Shown: positions 1-9,375, numbered from the stretch's first letter. The stretch is DNA of 64,000 nt from an uncultured Psychrobacter sp. (GCF_947500265.1 NZ_CANMRN010000003.1:1-64000), one strand, 5' to 3'. Program-made: numbers and translations. Notes: generated by a model from the sequence alone, not told the origin.

Positions 1-56
1 CCGATTGTACCGACGTTGACGTGTGGCTTGTTACGTTCAAACTTGGCCTTTGCCAT
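1..56 (-). CDS. tuf: Elongation factor Tu, N-terminal fragment (cut by window edge)
   Basis: Only the first 18 codons lie in the window. They read MAKAKFERNKPHVNVGTIG, the characteristic amino end of EF-Tu up to just before the P-loop, so identification is secure despite the truncation. EF-Tu is the GTPase that delivers aminoacyl-tRNA to the ribosome. A good ribosome-binding site (AGAGGAAAT) lies a few bases upstream of the ATG. The gene is downstream of a four-tRNA cluster on the same strand, matching the thrU-tyrU-glyT-thrT-tufB order of E. coli, but here a small membrane-protein gene separates the tRNAs from tuf. Confidence 0.95.
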   Translation of the reverse strand, partial: MAKAKFERNKPHVNVGTI

Positions 57-334
57 GGGTATTTCCTCTTTTTTTGGTGAATGATCAATAAAAAGCTGTT
101 TAATGGCTCATAATAGAATTAAATCATCATAAACCTAGCTATCAACCGCACGAACCACTGCTTAAACAATGCTCCGAACTAATTCTTGTATCCGTTATTA
201 TACGCTGACTTGTCTTAAATAGTCATACATCTCTCAATCGAAATCAACTTCTCTCTCACTAGTAGATATAAAGCTCGATTGATTATAACCTTTCTTATAA
301 CCGTATAATTATCTTGATATGCAAGGTCGCGATA

Positions 335-652
335 TTAGCTGACCGACATCATCAAACAATCCGTAAAATCCGTTAACATATGGAACAACAATCCAATTCC
401 AATGATGTTAAAAGGCTTACGAAGAAAGAGTAAAACAAAATACACTAGCATCGCATAATAAGTATGTAACGGATGAAAATTAATGCTACATCTATTTGCC
501 TGAAATATTGGGTTTGCTACCAGATGATCTATATCAACCAACATGGTCGCAAGCAAAATCAGATATGCTTTTTTCCACTCTTTTCTAAAAAACGCAATCG
601 CGATAAAAAGAGGAAAACCAAAGTGCAAAAAATAATGTATGAATGTCTGCAT
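335..652 (-). CDS. DUF6122-family small membrane protein
   Basis: A 105-residue hydrophobic protein. I recognise the pattern 'QTFIHYFLHFGFPLFIA...FFRKEWKKAYLILLATMLVDIDHL...NRCSINFHPLHTYY...GLLFHMLTDF' as the DUF6122 family. It has about three membrane segments (roughly residues 8-22, 28-45 and 65-95) and conserved Asp/His residues (DIDH near 41-44, FHPLH near 59-63, HMLTD near 91-95) reminiscent of membrane metal-dependent hydrolases, though no function is established. The start is supported by an AGG-containing ribosome-binding site 6-8 bases upstream. It lies on the same strand as, and between, the tRNA cluster and tuf, so it could be co-transcribed with them. Confidence 0.8.
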   Translation of the reverse strand: MQTFIHYFLHFGFPLFIAIAFFRKEWKKAYLILLATMLVDIDHLVANPIFQANRCSINFHPLHTYYAMLVYFVLLFLRKPFNIIGIGLLFHMLTDFTDCLMMSVS

Positions 653-861
653 ACTGACCTATTAGTTTTAGTCTTCTCTATATAAGACCATCAAAACCAA
701 TATTTATTAATATACTGACAGCACTAAAAGGCAACACCTCAGTGTCACCTTTGAATCATTGTCTACCGCACTACTGTTATATATTTCAATATTCTATAAT
801 TTCGATATCGACGCAAAGTTATATAAATAGCAAAACAAGCATAAAAGGTATAAACAATAAA

Positions 862-936
<75 letters not shown>

Positions 937-1039
937 GTATATTGAAACCTTTGATTTGCACTAAAAAAAATATCACGATGCAGCAATAATTACTGACTCT
1001 CGTGATGATTTATTGTTATGCTTTGCGATGGTGTATATA

Positions 1040-1113
1040 TGGAGCGGGTGGCGGGAATCGAACCCGCGTCATTAGCTTGGAAGGCTAAGGTGTTACCATT
1101 ATACCACACCCGC
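1040..1113 (-). tRNA. tRNA-Gly (anticodon TCC)
   Basis: Cloverleaf on the minus strand with acceptor GCGGGTG/CACCCGC, anticodon stem TTAGC/GCTAA around loop CTTCCAA (anticodon TCC, Gly), GGTTCGATTCC T-arm and encoded CCA at 1040-1042. Third tRNA in the cluster. Confidence 0.96.
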
Positions 1114-1197
1114 ATTTACTCTTATTCAGGATAACTCTAATCGAGAGTTATGAGATATAGAGAGTATGCTTGGCGCTATGACAAACTTTAGAAAATA

Positions 1198-1281
1198 TGG
1201 TGGTGGGGGAAGGATTCGAACCTTCGAAGCTTTCGCGACAGATTTACAGTCTGTTGGGTTTGACCGCTCCCCAACCCCACC
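1198..1281 (-). tRNA. tRNA-Tyr (anticodon GTA)
   Basis: Class II tRNA with a long variable arm, on the minus strand. The acceptor is GGTGGGG/CCCCACC, the anticodon stem ACAGA/TCTGT holds anticodon GTA, the variable arm is an extended hairpin, and the T-arm contains GGTTCGAATCC. CCA is encoded at 1198-1200. Second tRNA in the cluster. Confidence 0.96.
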
Positions 1282-1348
1282 TTAGGTTGCTTTGAACAAA
1301 AATGACTTACATTTAAGACAAATTCATAAAAAGCTACTTTAAGAGAGA

Positions 1349-1424
<76 letters not shown>

Positions 1425-1446
1425 TTGTTCTCTTAAAGTGGTGGCT

Positions 1447-1474
1447 ATTCTATCAAATTTTTTGAGATGCGCAA
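1447..1474 (-). promoter_or_regulatory. Sigma-70-type promoter of the tRNA operon
   Basis: On the minus strand there is a -35 element TTGCGC (1469-1474) and a -10 element TAGAAT (1447-1452) separated by 16 bases. The predicted start falls about 15 bases before the first tRNA at 1424. Seen directly in sequence; promoter function is inferred. Confidence 0.7.
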
Positions 1475-1616
1475 GTACTTTTTCATCTTTTTTTAAATTA
1501 ATTTGATATAAATATTTAAGTTACTGATTAAGCTAGTTTTTTTATAAATAAAAATATGACGATAAATTGGCTTTTTACTTGCAGCCTTTATTTTTGCCAT
1601 ATCACCGGCCATTTAA

Positions 1617-3113
1617 TTAGCGAATACGTAAGCCATTACAGGCCATTTCTACCGCTTTTATTAAGGCCAATGCTTTTTTATTGGTTTCATCCCATTCTTT
1701 TTCTGGCACAGAATCAGCAACAACCCCTGCTCCGGCTTGAATATGTATTTCACCACGGCGCATCACGGCAGTACGGATAGCAATGGCCGTGTCCATATTA
1801 CCATTCCAACCTAAATAACCGACTGAGCCACCAAACACCGTTCGACGTACTGGTTCTATCTCATCGATAATTTGCATGGCGCGGATTTTGGGTGCACCCG
1901 ATAGCGTCCCAGCTGGGAAAGTGGCACAAAACACATCTAATGCATCCTTATCAGCTCGTATCGTACCCTCAACATTAGATGCGATATGCATTACTTGTGA
2001 GTAGCGCTCTATAAACATCTTTTCTGTGACTTTGACACTGCCATACTCGCAAACGCGGCCAATATCATTGCGACCTAGATCAATGAGCATCAAATGCTCG
2101 GCTGTCTCCTTCTCATCATTTAACAGCTCTTGCTCAAGCGCTAGGTCTTCGGCCTCATCTCGGCCACGTTGCCGTGTCCCTGCTAGCGGCCTTACCGTAA
2201 CCTTGCCATTTTCGATGCGGGATAGGATTTCAGGAGAAGCACCGATAATATCAAAGCGTTTGTGGTCATCGAGTGTATAGCCATGTACCAAAAACAGATA
2301 CGGTGATGGGTTTAGATAGCGAAGCGCACGATAGACGGCTAGAGAGTCGCCTGTATAGTCCGCTGTCAAGCGCTGCGCTGGCACTACCTGCATGACGTCA
2401 CCTGCGGCAATGTAATCCTTTATTTTATCGACATCGCTACAGTATTTTTCGGCACCTGTTTGCGATATAAATTTAGGCGTAGGCATTACAGGTGCTCGCA
2501 AGTTGGACGGCTCTGCTAGCTTTTCCTCGATTTGTTCTAGCTCACGGATAGCTGAACTGTAGCCATCCTCAGACTGGCAATCAGCATAGACGATGATTGA
2601 TAGCGTATTCTCTAAATTATCAAATACAATAACGCTCATCGAAAGCATCAGCCACATATCTGGCATCGACATTGGATTGGGCGCATCAGACAAACCGACA
2701 CTTGGCTCAATAACACGTACCATATCGTATCCAAAGTAACCGACTAGACCGCCGCTAAAGCTCGGCATGGTCGGCACATCTTCAGCAGTCGGCATTTGAT
2801 ACTGCGCCATCAGCTCACGCAGGTAATCAAAGGGATTCTCTACTGCCTCTGTATCGATATGATCGTTTCGTTTGGTCGTCATATTGCCATCAGCGTACTG
2901 CAAAATCAGATCGCTACCCAATCCAATCATGGAGTATCTCGCCCAGCGCTCACCGCCTACTACAGACTCAAATAGATAGGCAGAGCCATTCAGATCACGC
3001 ACTTTGGAGAATACAGATACGGGAGTCTGCGCATCCATCAGACGCTTTTTTACTAGCGGTGCGTGACTAAAGCCTCTATCTCTAAAAGCTTGGTATTCTT
3101 CAAAAGTCATCAT
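1617..3113 (-). CDS. trpE: Anthranilate synthase component I
   Basis: A 498-residue chorismate-utilising enzyme that, with the TrpG glutamine amidotransferase, converts chorismate to anthranilate in the first committed step of tryptophan synthesis. The N-terminal regulatory region carries SAYLFESVVGGERWARYSMIG, where feedback-inhibiting tryptophan usually binds. The C-terminal half has the signature motifs: DVMQVVPAQR, GASPEIL, RPLAGTRQRG, IDLGRNDIGRV, PAGTLSGAPKIRAM and GGSVGYLGWNG. Length is normal. There are two consecutive ATGs at the start; an AAGAGAG ribosome-binding site favours the first. No other trp genes are adjacent, so the pathway is split, as is usual in this group. A perfect 12-bp inverted repeat lies immediately upstream of the ribosome-binding site. 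Confidence 0.97.
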   Translation of the reverse strand: MMTFEEYQAFRDRGFSHAPLVKKRLMDAQTPVSVFSKVRDLNGSAYLFESVVGGERWARYSMIGLGSDLILQYADGNMTTKRNDHIDTEAVENPFDYLRELMAQYQMPTAEDVPTMPSFSGGLVGYFGYDMVRVIEPSVGLSDAPNPMSMPDMWLMLSMSVIVFDNLENTLSIIVYADCQSEDGYSSAIRELEQIEEKLAEPSNLRAPVMPTPKFISQTGAEKYCSDVDKIKDYIAAGDVMQVVPAQRLTADYTGDSLAVYRALRYLNPSPYLFLVHGYTLDDHKRFDIIGASPEILSRIENGKVTVRPLAGTRQRGRDEAEDLALEQELLNDEKETAEHLMLIDLGRNDIGRVCEYGSVKVTEKMFIERYSQVMHIASNVEGTIRADKDALDVFCATFPAGTLSGAPKIRAMQIIDEIEPVRRTVFGGSVGYLGWNGNMDTAIAIRTAVMRRGEIHIQAGAGVVADSVPEKEWDETNKKALALIKAVEMACNGLRIR

Positions 3114-3127
3114 AATAGCGCTCTCTT

Positions 3128-3163
3128 AGCACCTTATAGGCAATAATAAAACTATAAGGTGCT
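3128..3163 (-). promoter_or_regulatory. Perfect inverted repeat in the trpE leader
   Basis: AGCACCTTATAG (3128-3139) and CTATAAGGTGCT (3152-3163) form a perfect 12-bp palindrome with a 12-base loop. In the trpE mRNA it ends one base before the ribosome-binding site. There is no U-run after it, so it is not an ordinary terminator. A role as operator or translation-controlling hairpin is inference. Confidence 0.45.
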
Positions 3164-3242
3164 CTATAAAATATAGCGCCAATATTCGCTAAAATATCGA
3201 CGCTATAATGAGTCATTTGTTTAAAAAACAGTACGCACACAA

Positions 3243-3275
3243 AGGCCTCTGTCAAAAATTACGACAAAGACCTAG
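3243..3275 (-). terminator. Probable terminator after the FHA-protein gene
   Basis: On the minus strand AGGTCTTTGTC pairs with GACAGAGGCCT around a short loop, 15 bases after the stop codon of the FHA gene. It is followed only by a weak T-run (TTTGTG), so termination may be partial and allow read-through into trpE. Confidence 0.5.
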
Positions 3276-3287
3276 TGTAGAGTTGAA

Positions 3288-4511
3288 TTATGCACCGCCC
3301 ATATTAAACAACCATAAGGCCAAACCGATAATTAGAATGGTCACAAATACCCATATGAACCAGCCGCCGCTCGCTTTTTTCTCTACATGACCTGCATGAG
3401 CAGGGTTGCTGATTTCTTGATCCATCGCATTATTGCCCTCGGTACCAAGATCGCGCGGCTGCCCTAAATTAGCCGTGCCTGAAAACTGTGCACTAGCTGC
3501 TTGTTTGGCTTTTAAAACTTCAGGGTCAGCTTCCTCTTGTAACTCTGTTTTTGTCGTTTTGTCGTGTTCGTCTTGGACTGCTGGCTCTTCATGCACTGCT
3601 GGCTGCTCTTCTACCACTGGCGCGCTATCAGTAGATGCTGTCTGTAATGGCTCTGTAGACGTCACAGCCTCTGTTTCAGTTGCTGTTGGTACAGATGTGT
3701 CATCTACCCATTCTGTGGCAACTGGCGTTTCTTCTACTGGCGTAGGCGATGTCGCATCCGCGTCAGACAGTACTTCATCAATCCCTGTTTCTTTGACAAC
3801 TGGCTCTGTAGCAACGGCTTCTTCAGTAGCTAGCTCTTCAACAGCTGGTTCAACGGTTTCGTGCGTAGGGGTTACTGATTCTTCGGTCATATCTGAGCCG
3901 GCATCTACAGGTAAAGGCTCTACAGGTACAGTATCATCTGTAGCAGGCAACATTTCTTCGATGCCAGTTTCTTTGATCACTGGCTCGTTGCCTGTTTGTT
4001 CTATGATCGGCTCTTCTTCATGAACCCTTTCTTCAACTACTTGCTCTTCGGTCACAGGTTCACTAGCAGGAGCTTCTAGCACAGTAGCCGTGTCAGCACT
4101 CTCATGTGTATCTGCTACTGGCTCTTCTGTGGTCACTGGCGCTAGCGTTTCACTCTCTGACGTCGTCACAGGTACAGTAGATTCCTGTACTTGAAAGCTA
4201 AAACTTGCAAAGCCAAGCGTATCGTTTGCCTTTAGATGACTAGATTCATTACCTTCGATACGTTGTTCATTGATAAACGTGCCATTAGAAGAATCTAAGT
4301 CCTTCACATACAACTGACCATCTAGCACACTGAGCACTGCATGGTTGCGAGAAACCTGCTTACTACCTAGCACTACGTCGTTATCACTACCACGACCTAT
4401 AGATAAGCTATCACTAACTGTCAGCGTTAAGTCACCTAGCGCTTCGGTCAATGCATTCAGCTGCCAAGTTGTACTTGCTGCCGTATTCATACTATCTGTC
4501 TCGTTTGTCAT
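3288..4511 (-). CDS. FHA-domain protein with C-terminal membrane anchor
   Basis: 407 residues in three parts. Residues about 30-108 form a forkhead-associated (phosphothreonine-binding) domain with the family hallmarks G39-R40, S54-R55-N56-H57 and N76-G77. Residues about 110-380 are a low-complexity Glu/Val/Thr/Pro/Ala tract, strongly acidic, in which the element EPV(I/V)KETGI(E/D)E occurs twice (from 176 and from 236), 60 residues apart. Residues 383-403 are one transmembrane helix followed by a five-residue tail. The topology suggests a tail-anchored protein displaying a cytoplasmic phosphopeptide-binding head on a long flexible stalk. A strong ribosome-binding site (AAGGAG, 7 bases) supports the ATG. 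No kinase or phosphatase partner is adjacent. Function unknown beyond the FHA fold. Confidence 0.8.
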   Translation of the reverse strand: MTNETDSMNTAASTTWQLNALTEALGDLTLTVSDSLSIGRGSDNDVVLGSKQVSRNHAVLSVLDGQLYVKDLDSSNGTFINEQRIEGNESSHLKANDTLGFASFSFQVQESTVPVTTSESETLAPVTTEEPVADTHESADTATVLEAPASEPVTEEQVVEERVHEEEPIIEQTGNEPVIKETGIEEMLPATDDTVPVEPLPVDAGSDMTEESVTPTHETVEPAVEELATEEAVATEPVVKETGIDEVLSDADATSPTPVEETPVATEWVDDTSVPTATETEAVTSTEPLQTASTDSAPVVEEQPAVHEEPAVQDEHDKTTKTELQEEADPEVLKAKQAASAQFSGTANLGQPRDLGTEGNNAMDQEISNPAHAGHVEKKASGGWFIWVFVTILIIGLALWLFNMGGA

Positions 4512-4668
4512 GTTATAACTCCTTATTTTTCTATTGAATATCCAATGATGCTAAAAATAATAACTCTAAAATATTACTGCCAATTTATGATAAGTATTGT
4601 CGCTATTTCTTTAATAGAATTTGCCTAGTACAGTTTATTAAGTACTTTCCTCAAACACCATACAGTAT

Positions 4669-5520
4669 TTACTTTGGTATAAAGTGAGGTTTTATAACTT
4701 TGTCGAGCTTGCTATAGGGGATATTAAGGACAGGCATACCGTAAGCATATGGACCAATAGAATAATGCTGATAAAGAATGCTAACGCCTGTATCTGTCAA
4801 AGTCACATTATTGCTCAACGTAAATGGCCAGTTTTTCTCATAACTGCTCACGTCTTCGGCAACCGTTTTAACCCACACTTTATAAGCATCATAGGCAAGC
4901 GCTTCAAAACGAGGTTTCTTACCTGAGATAAGCATGTCGTCAAGCGTGACTTGCTTTTTGGTACTTGGATCAAATATCAGGTACTCGCTATAAGGCATGC
5001 CGTGAGCACCGCCAGTATAGACATAGGAGCTGATCTCAAACAGTTCAAAATCATCGACATGACCTAGATAATTGGGCGCTACCATCAGATTATAACCCCA
5101 CGACACATCATCAGGCATATCTTGAAATTGTGAGCTCACAAAGCTATCAAGAGCAGCCGTAACTTCTTTTTCGCTGATTTTACCCTTAATAGGTGCTGAC
5201 TCTGTCATCTGACTATTGGCGACTAAGTTATCGATACGGGCATTGGCAATCTCATCTATCCAGTTTTGACTGCTTTTGAGATATTTAACTTCAATCTCTG
5301 GACAGTTATCACGCTTGTCACACATCTCTTGTATATTACTGGGTAGTTGATACGGTAGATATTCCGTACTGCTAATGAAACTTCCTGCATTTACCGACAT
5401 ACTAACGGCACTTAACAGTAGGCTGCTAGTCAACATAGCAATTGAACGTCTCTGGCTTACCTTTATCGAAAATAGATCAGCCGATATAGATTTATCATCA
5501 GTTTGAGTCGTAGTGTGCAT
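4669..5520 (-). CDS. Exported DUF3298 (RsiV-like) protein
   Basis: 283 residues from the chosen start. An in-frame ATG ten codons upstream (at 5550) exists, but the ATG at 5520 has the good ribosome-binding site (AGAGGA) just before it. A hydrophobic segment in the N-terminal 50 residues ending in VNA-G looks like a signal peptide with a long n-region. The C-terminal half contains SSYVYTGGAHGMPYSEYLIFD and KKQVTLDDML, the signature of the DUF3298/DUF4163 fold found in RsiV and PdaC-like proteins; the GGAHG motif is intact. In that family some members bind lysozyme or deacetylate peptidoglycan, but I do not assign either activity. Likely periplasmic. It has its own unit between prfC and the FHA gene. 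Confidence 0.75.
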   Translation of the reverse strand: MHTTTQTDDKSISADLFSIKVSQRRSIAMLTSSLLLSAVSMSVNAGSFISSTEYLPYQLPSNIQEMCDKRDNCPEIEVKYLKSSQNWIDEIANARIDNLVANSQMTESAPIKGKISEKEVTAALDSFVSSQFQDMPDDVSWGYNLMVAPNYLGHVDDFELFEISSYVYTGGAHGMPYSEYLIFDPSTKKQVTLDDMLISGKKPRFEALAYDAYKVWVKTVAEDVSSYEKNWPFTLSNNVTLTDTGVSILYQHYSIGPYAYGMPVLNIPYSKLDKVIKPHFIPK

Positions 5521-5662
5521 ATGTCCTCTTTTACAAATATAAAATGCCATCCAATATTCTACCGTAACAATTGCAATGTATTGTAGGAAGACTGTTCACG
5601 TTTTTGAGGTGGTGTAAGCGAACGGTTATCTGACTCTCACTATTTGAGTCGTAAACACAGGC

Positions 5663-5690
5663 AATAAAAAAGACACGGCTGGCGTGTCTT
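5663..5690 (-). terminator. Intrinsic terminator of prfC
   Basis: On the minus strand AAGACACG-CCAGC-CGTGTCTT is followed by TTTTTATTG. It sits 33 bases after the prfC stop codon. Confidence 0.9.
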
Positions 5691-5722
5691 AATCAATGAA
5701 CAATATAGAAATATAAATAAAT

Positions 5723-7318
5723 TTAATGTTCGCGAGTGCTACTAAAAGTCACTTCTGGATAGCGGTCTTGCATCAGCTGTAGATTGACACGTGATGGCGC
5801 AAGATAGGTTAGATAACCGCCCCCATCTAATGATAATTGGTCATGGGCTTTTTTCTTGAACTTCGCCAATGCTACTTCATCATCGCAATGAATCCAGCGT
5901 ACCGTAGCTATCGATACTGGCTCAAAGGTACATTGAACTTTGTACTCTTCTTTGAGACGATGCGCGACGACTTCAAACTGTAGTACACCGACTGCACCCA
6001 AAACCAAATCATTATTAATCTGCGGCATAAATACCTGCGTCGCACCCTCTTCACTCAACTGCTGTAGGCCTTTTTGCAATGCTTTTGATTTAAGCGGATC
6101 TTTTAGCACCACACGGCGGAACAATTCAGGAGCAAAATGCGGAATACCCGTAAAGCTCAACTCTTCGCCTTCAGTGAAGCTGTCACCGATAGAGATGGTG
6201 CCATGGTTATGCAAGCCAATGATATCACCTGGATAGGCTTCTTCTAGTGCCTCGCGGTCACCTGCTAGAAAGGTCAACGCATCGGCAATACGTACGTCTT
6301 TACCCAGACGCACATGTTTCATTTTCATGCCCTTCTCGTACTTACCAGAGCACACTCGCAAGAACGCAATACGGTCACGATGACGTGGATCCATATTGGC
6401 CTGAATCTTAAAGACGAAGCCCGTAAAATCTGTCTCGGTGGCTGATACTTCACGCTCAGTCGTTGGATGAGCTTTTGGCGGCGGTGCATATTTGACCAAG
6501 GTATCAAGTACCATGTTTACCCCAAAGTTACCCAATGCCGTACCAAACAATACTGGCGTCATCTCGCCAGCCAAAAATGCTTCAACACTGAACTCTTCTA
6601 ACGCCATCTGTACCAGCTCAAGCGACTCTTCAAAAGCGTCAAACATTAGCTGTCCTAGACGCTCACGGATATCTGGATAATCGTAGCCTTCTCGGGTCTC
6701 AGAGACCGTCATCTTGCCGCCATTACCTTTTTCGTAAAAGTAAGTTTTATTTTCAGTCAAATGATAGACACCGATGAAGTCTTGACCCATACCGATAGGC
6801 CAAGTCACTGGGATACATTTGATTTTCAACACTGCTTCGATTTCACTAAGCAACTCAAGCGGCTCACGAATCTGACGATCTAGCTTGTTGACGAATGAGA
6901 TGATAGGCGTATCGCGCATACGACATACTTCCATCAGCTTGATGGTTCGTTCTTCCACACCTTTTGCACCATCGACCATCATCAGCGCACTATCCACTGC
7001 GGTCAAAGTGCGGTAGGTATCTTCACTAAAGTCGGCGTGACCTGGGGTATCTAGTAGGTTGACCATGTGGTCTTTATACGGAAACTGCATGACAGACGTC
7101 GTAATCGAGATACCACGCTCTTGTTCCATGCTCATCCAATCTGAGGTTGCATGACGATCCGTCTTACGGCCTTTTACTTCGCCCACTACCTGAATCGCTT
7201 GACCCCATAACAGGAGTTTTTCGGTCATGGTGGTCTTACCAGCATCGGGATGCGAGATAATGGCAAAGGTGCGACGCTTAGCAACTTCTTTATTTAATTT
7301 CTTTGGATCTACGCTCAT
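5723..7318 (-). CDS. prfC: Peptide chain release factor 3
   Basis: 531 residues. RF3 is the GTPase that removes RF1/RF2 from the ribosome after termination. The G-domain motifs are intact: SHPDAGKTT (G1), a [14 protein letters not shown] stretch (G3) and NKLDR (G4), followed by the RF3-specific [14 protein letters not shown] and [13 protein letters not shown] segments. The open frame extends five codons upstream to a TTG, but the ATG at 7318 ([19 protein letters not shown]) matches usual RF3 amino ends and is preferred. A stem-loop terminator follows the gene. Confidence 0.97.
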   Translation of the reverse strand: MSVDPKKLNKEVAKRRTFAIISHPDAGKTTMTEKLLLWGQAIQVVGEVKGRKTDRHATSDWMSMEQERGISITTSVMQFPYKDHMVNLLDTPGHADFSEDTYRTLTAVDSALMMVDGAKGVEERTIKLMEVCRMRDTPIISFVNKLDRQIREPLELLSEIEAVLKIKCIPVTWPIGMGQDFIGVYHLTENKTYFYEKGNGGKMTVSETREGYDYPDIRERLGQLMFDAFEESLELVQMALEEFSVEAFLAGEMTPVLFGTALGNFGVNMVLDTLVKYAPPPKAHPTTEREVSATETDFTGFVFKIQANMDPRHRDRIAFLRVCSGKYEKGMKMKHVRLGKDVRIADALTFLAGDREALEEAYPGDIIGLHNHGTISIGDSFTEGEELSFTGIPHFAPELFRRVVLKDPLKSKALQKGLQQLSEEGATQVFMPQINNDLVLGAVGVLQFEVVAHRLKEEYKVQCTFEPVSIATVRWIHCDDEVALAKFKKKAHDQLSLDGGGYLTYLAPSRVNLQLMQDRYPEVTFSSTREH

Positions 7319-7425
7319 AATTTTCAGCTTCAACAGTTATGTGATTTAGAAGTGACTCTAAATAAATAAAATAAATAATGGGCGTATTGTAGCGGATTTA
7401 GCATCAGGGTGCAGAATTAGCGTAT

Positions 7426-7464
7426 AAAAAAACACGCCCCGTTATTTCAACGAAGCGTGTTTTT
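7426..7464 (-). terminator. Intrinsic terminator after the orphan lipoprotein gene
   Basis: AAACACGC with inner CGTT pairs across a five-base loop with AACG and GCGTGTTT. On the minus strand the hairpin is followed by a seven-T run. It lies about 60 bases beyond the stop codon of the lipoprotein gene. Confidence 0.85.
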
Positions 7465-7523
7465 GGGCTTTTAAATTGCGATTATCATGCTTGAGTAGCA
7501 CGACTAATAGCCACCAATCCATC

Positions 7524-8426
7524 TCAATAGTAGCGTTCGATTTGCTCAGCTAAGAAGTCGCCAGCTACCTCATTGACGATTGTACAATCGACTACGTCAA
7601 AACGACTGTCTGTATTCGGATCAGTGCTACCTTTGGCGACATAGTTTGCTTCATAGACGTCCTTTCCGTACTCAACACCGCTATATTCATAAGCAGGCTG
7701 ATCATCGTACTCAAAAAACATAACTTGCGCGGCTTTTTGCTGATTGCCTATGCCCACTCCGAATTGAGAAGTTCTATGATCTCTATCTGCACTAAAGCGG
7801 GTTTTGGCCACTTCAATCCATCTTTCTATTGAGGCGTATCCAGTCTTGTTTTTCTCATTAAATGCCAAAAATGAGCGCTCACTGGTTACTACGGGGATGT
7901 AACAAACTGACCCTTCAGGAAAAGCAACATTGGTCGGAATTTCAGAATAGTTGTTTAAGTCGGTAATAATACCGTATCTATTGTTCACGTTTGTACTAGC
8001 AACATAGCTGTTCGCACGTAACCCTGATAAATTGAGCGCCTTATAAGTGGTTTGGTAGTCTAGCTGGTTGTTGGTGTTTTTTTCATAAATGGGGCGTTTA
8101 ACCGTCCGATTATTAACCTCAATGTCTTTATTTTCAAGTCGACCCTCGAAGTCATCTGCCAGCACGGTTCTGTCTAAATCATTCAGGCTTTGGTTGCTAT
8201 AATTGTTGATGAGATTGGTTGTTTTGATCTCGCGCGCACCAGTACGATACGTTTCATCAATTCGCGCAATCGCCGTAGCATTGGCTTTGCTATCATAACT
8301 ATTAGCAAAGCTTGTCAATGTAATCTCGCTACTAGCCGTCCCATAAGCGCCGTCTTCTTCCTCGCATCCTATCAAAGCAAGCGTCGTCAAAAAGCAAACA
8401 CTAGGTATCGCAATCCATCTATTCAT
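7524..8426 (-). CDS. Orphan lipoprotein, function unknown
   Basis: 300 residues. The N-terminus MNRWIAIPSVCFLTTLALIGC is a lipoprotein signal peptide with lipobox LIGC (acylated Cys21), followed by EEED. Because acidic residues rather than the +2 Asp rule follow, outer-membrane sorting is likely. The rest is soluble, rich in Asn, Tyr and Thr, with two further cysteines (near residues 177 and 281). I recognise no domain. The longer frame starts at a TTG at 8429; the ATG at 8426 is used here. It is a single-gene unit with its own terminator. Confidence 0.75.
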   Translation of the reverse strand: MNRWIAIPSVCFLTTLALIGCEEEDGAYGTASSEITLTSFANSYDSKANATAIARIDETYRTGAREIKTTNLINNYSNQSLNDLDRTVLADDFEGRLENKDIEVNNRTVKRPIYEKNTNNQLDYQTTYKALNLSGLRANSYVASTNVNNRYGIITDLNNYSEIPTNVAFPEGSVCYIPVVTSERSFLAFNEKNKTGYASIERWIEVAKTRFSADRDHRTSQFGVGIGNQQKAAQVMFFEYDDQPAYEYSGVEYGKDVYEANYVAKGSTDPNTDSRFDVVDCTIVNEVAGDFLAEQIERYY

Positions 8427-8694
8427 CAAACAATGTCCTTATGATTCAGATTTCTATTATCCGTACTGATAATGTATATATGGCTCATTACCGCTATTGT
8501 ACCTCTTTGGCGGCTGTACGATAAGCTCGTAAATATAAAAACGAATAAAACTGTGTCCGAAATCTCATTTACAAACTAGCAGTATATATTTACTCTCTAT
8601 GCACTGAGCTGCGTGAGCGATTTGTTATGCTAAGTTTCATATTAAGACTTACCACTCAAATATAAACATAAAAACTCACAACAAAGGATGTGTC

Positions 8695-9108
8695 ATGAAA
8701 TCTCTATATTCTACCAAATCTACTGTTACGGGCGGCCGCATGGGTACAGCAACCTTAAGCGATAGCGATCTTGAAATCAATATGGTACCACCAGGCGGTA
8801 ATGAAAAAGGTAATAATCCTGAGCAATTACTCGCTATGGGTTATGGTGCTTGTTTTGATGGCGCCTTAGGCGTAGTCAAAAAGATGGAAAGCGCAACATT
8901 TGGCTCAACTGTTGAGACCTCTGTAGACCTATTACAAGGTGACAATCACGAATATAAGCTTGCCGTAAAAATCCATGTCATCGCTGACAATACAGACCTA
9001 TCTGCTGACGAGATCCAAAGATTGGTCGAAAAAGCGCATGAAGTATGCCCGTATTCGAAAGCGACTAGCGGTAACATCGATGTCGAAGTCTCTTCAGAAG
9101 TAAAATAA
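8695..9108 (+). CDS. ohr: Organic hydroperoxide resistance protein (Ohr/OsmC family)
   Basis: 137 residues, the normal Ohr length. Ohr is a thiol peroxidase that reduces organic and lipid hydroperoxides, using lipoylated partners. The two redox cysteines are Cys53 (GYGACFDGAL) and Cys118 (EVCPYSKATSGNI), with the family NPEQLLAMGY motif preceding the first. The ATG has a strong ribosome-binding site (AAAGGATG). It is monocistronic, with a terminator about 65 bases downstream. No OhrR-type MarR regulator is adjacent, so its control cannot be read from this window. OsmC is the alternative subfamily, but the CPYSKATSGNI motif favours Ohr. Confidence 0.92.
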   Translation: MKSLYSTKSTVTGGRMGTATLSDSDLEINMVPPGGNEKGNNPEQLLAMGYGACFDGALGVVKKMESATFGSTVETSVDLLQGDNHEYKLAVKIHVIADNTDLSADEIQRLVEKAHEVCPYSKATSGNIDVEVSSEVK

Positions 9109-9172
9109 CGCATTTAGAGACTCGTTATTAACGTCTATTAAATTATAAATAGTCGATATTCATCAGATATTA

Positions 9173-9205
9173 AAAGAACTCAGTTTATCTGGGTTCTTTT
9201 TTTAT
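9173..9205 (+). terminator. Intrinsic terminator of ohr
   Basis: AAAGAACTCAG-TTTAT-CTGGGTTCTTT followed by a T-run, about 65 bases after the ohr stop. Confidence 0.88.
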
Positions 9206-9375
9206 TTTTAGCAATTTATTTATCCTAGACATGAAATATCGAAAACTCCAATATAGATTTCAATAAAAAAGAACACGATAGAACATCTCGTAACGGTTAA
9301 GCAGTTCGGCACGCGCTAATTTTATCGTTATAATAAGCGTATATATTTTTATCTAATAGCTGATAAGTGACTTTT

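Noticed and set aside
473..685. 70-codon plus-strand frame over the DUF6122 gene
   Set aside because: Antisense to a recognisable gene; no supporting signal.
3433..4023. 196-codon plus-strand frame, Ser/Thr/Val-rich
   Set aside because: Antisense shadow of the low-complexity Glu/Val tract of the FHA gene; no ribosome-binding site or recognisable domain.
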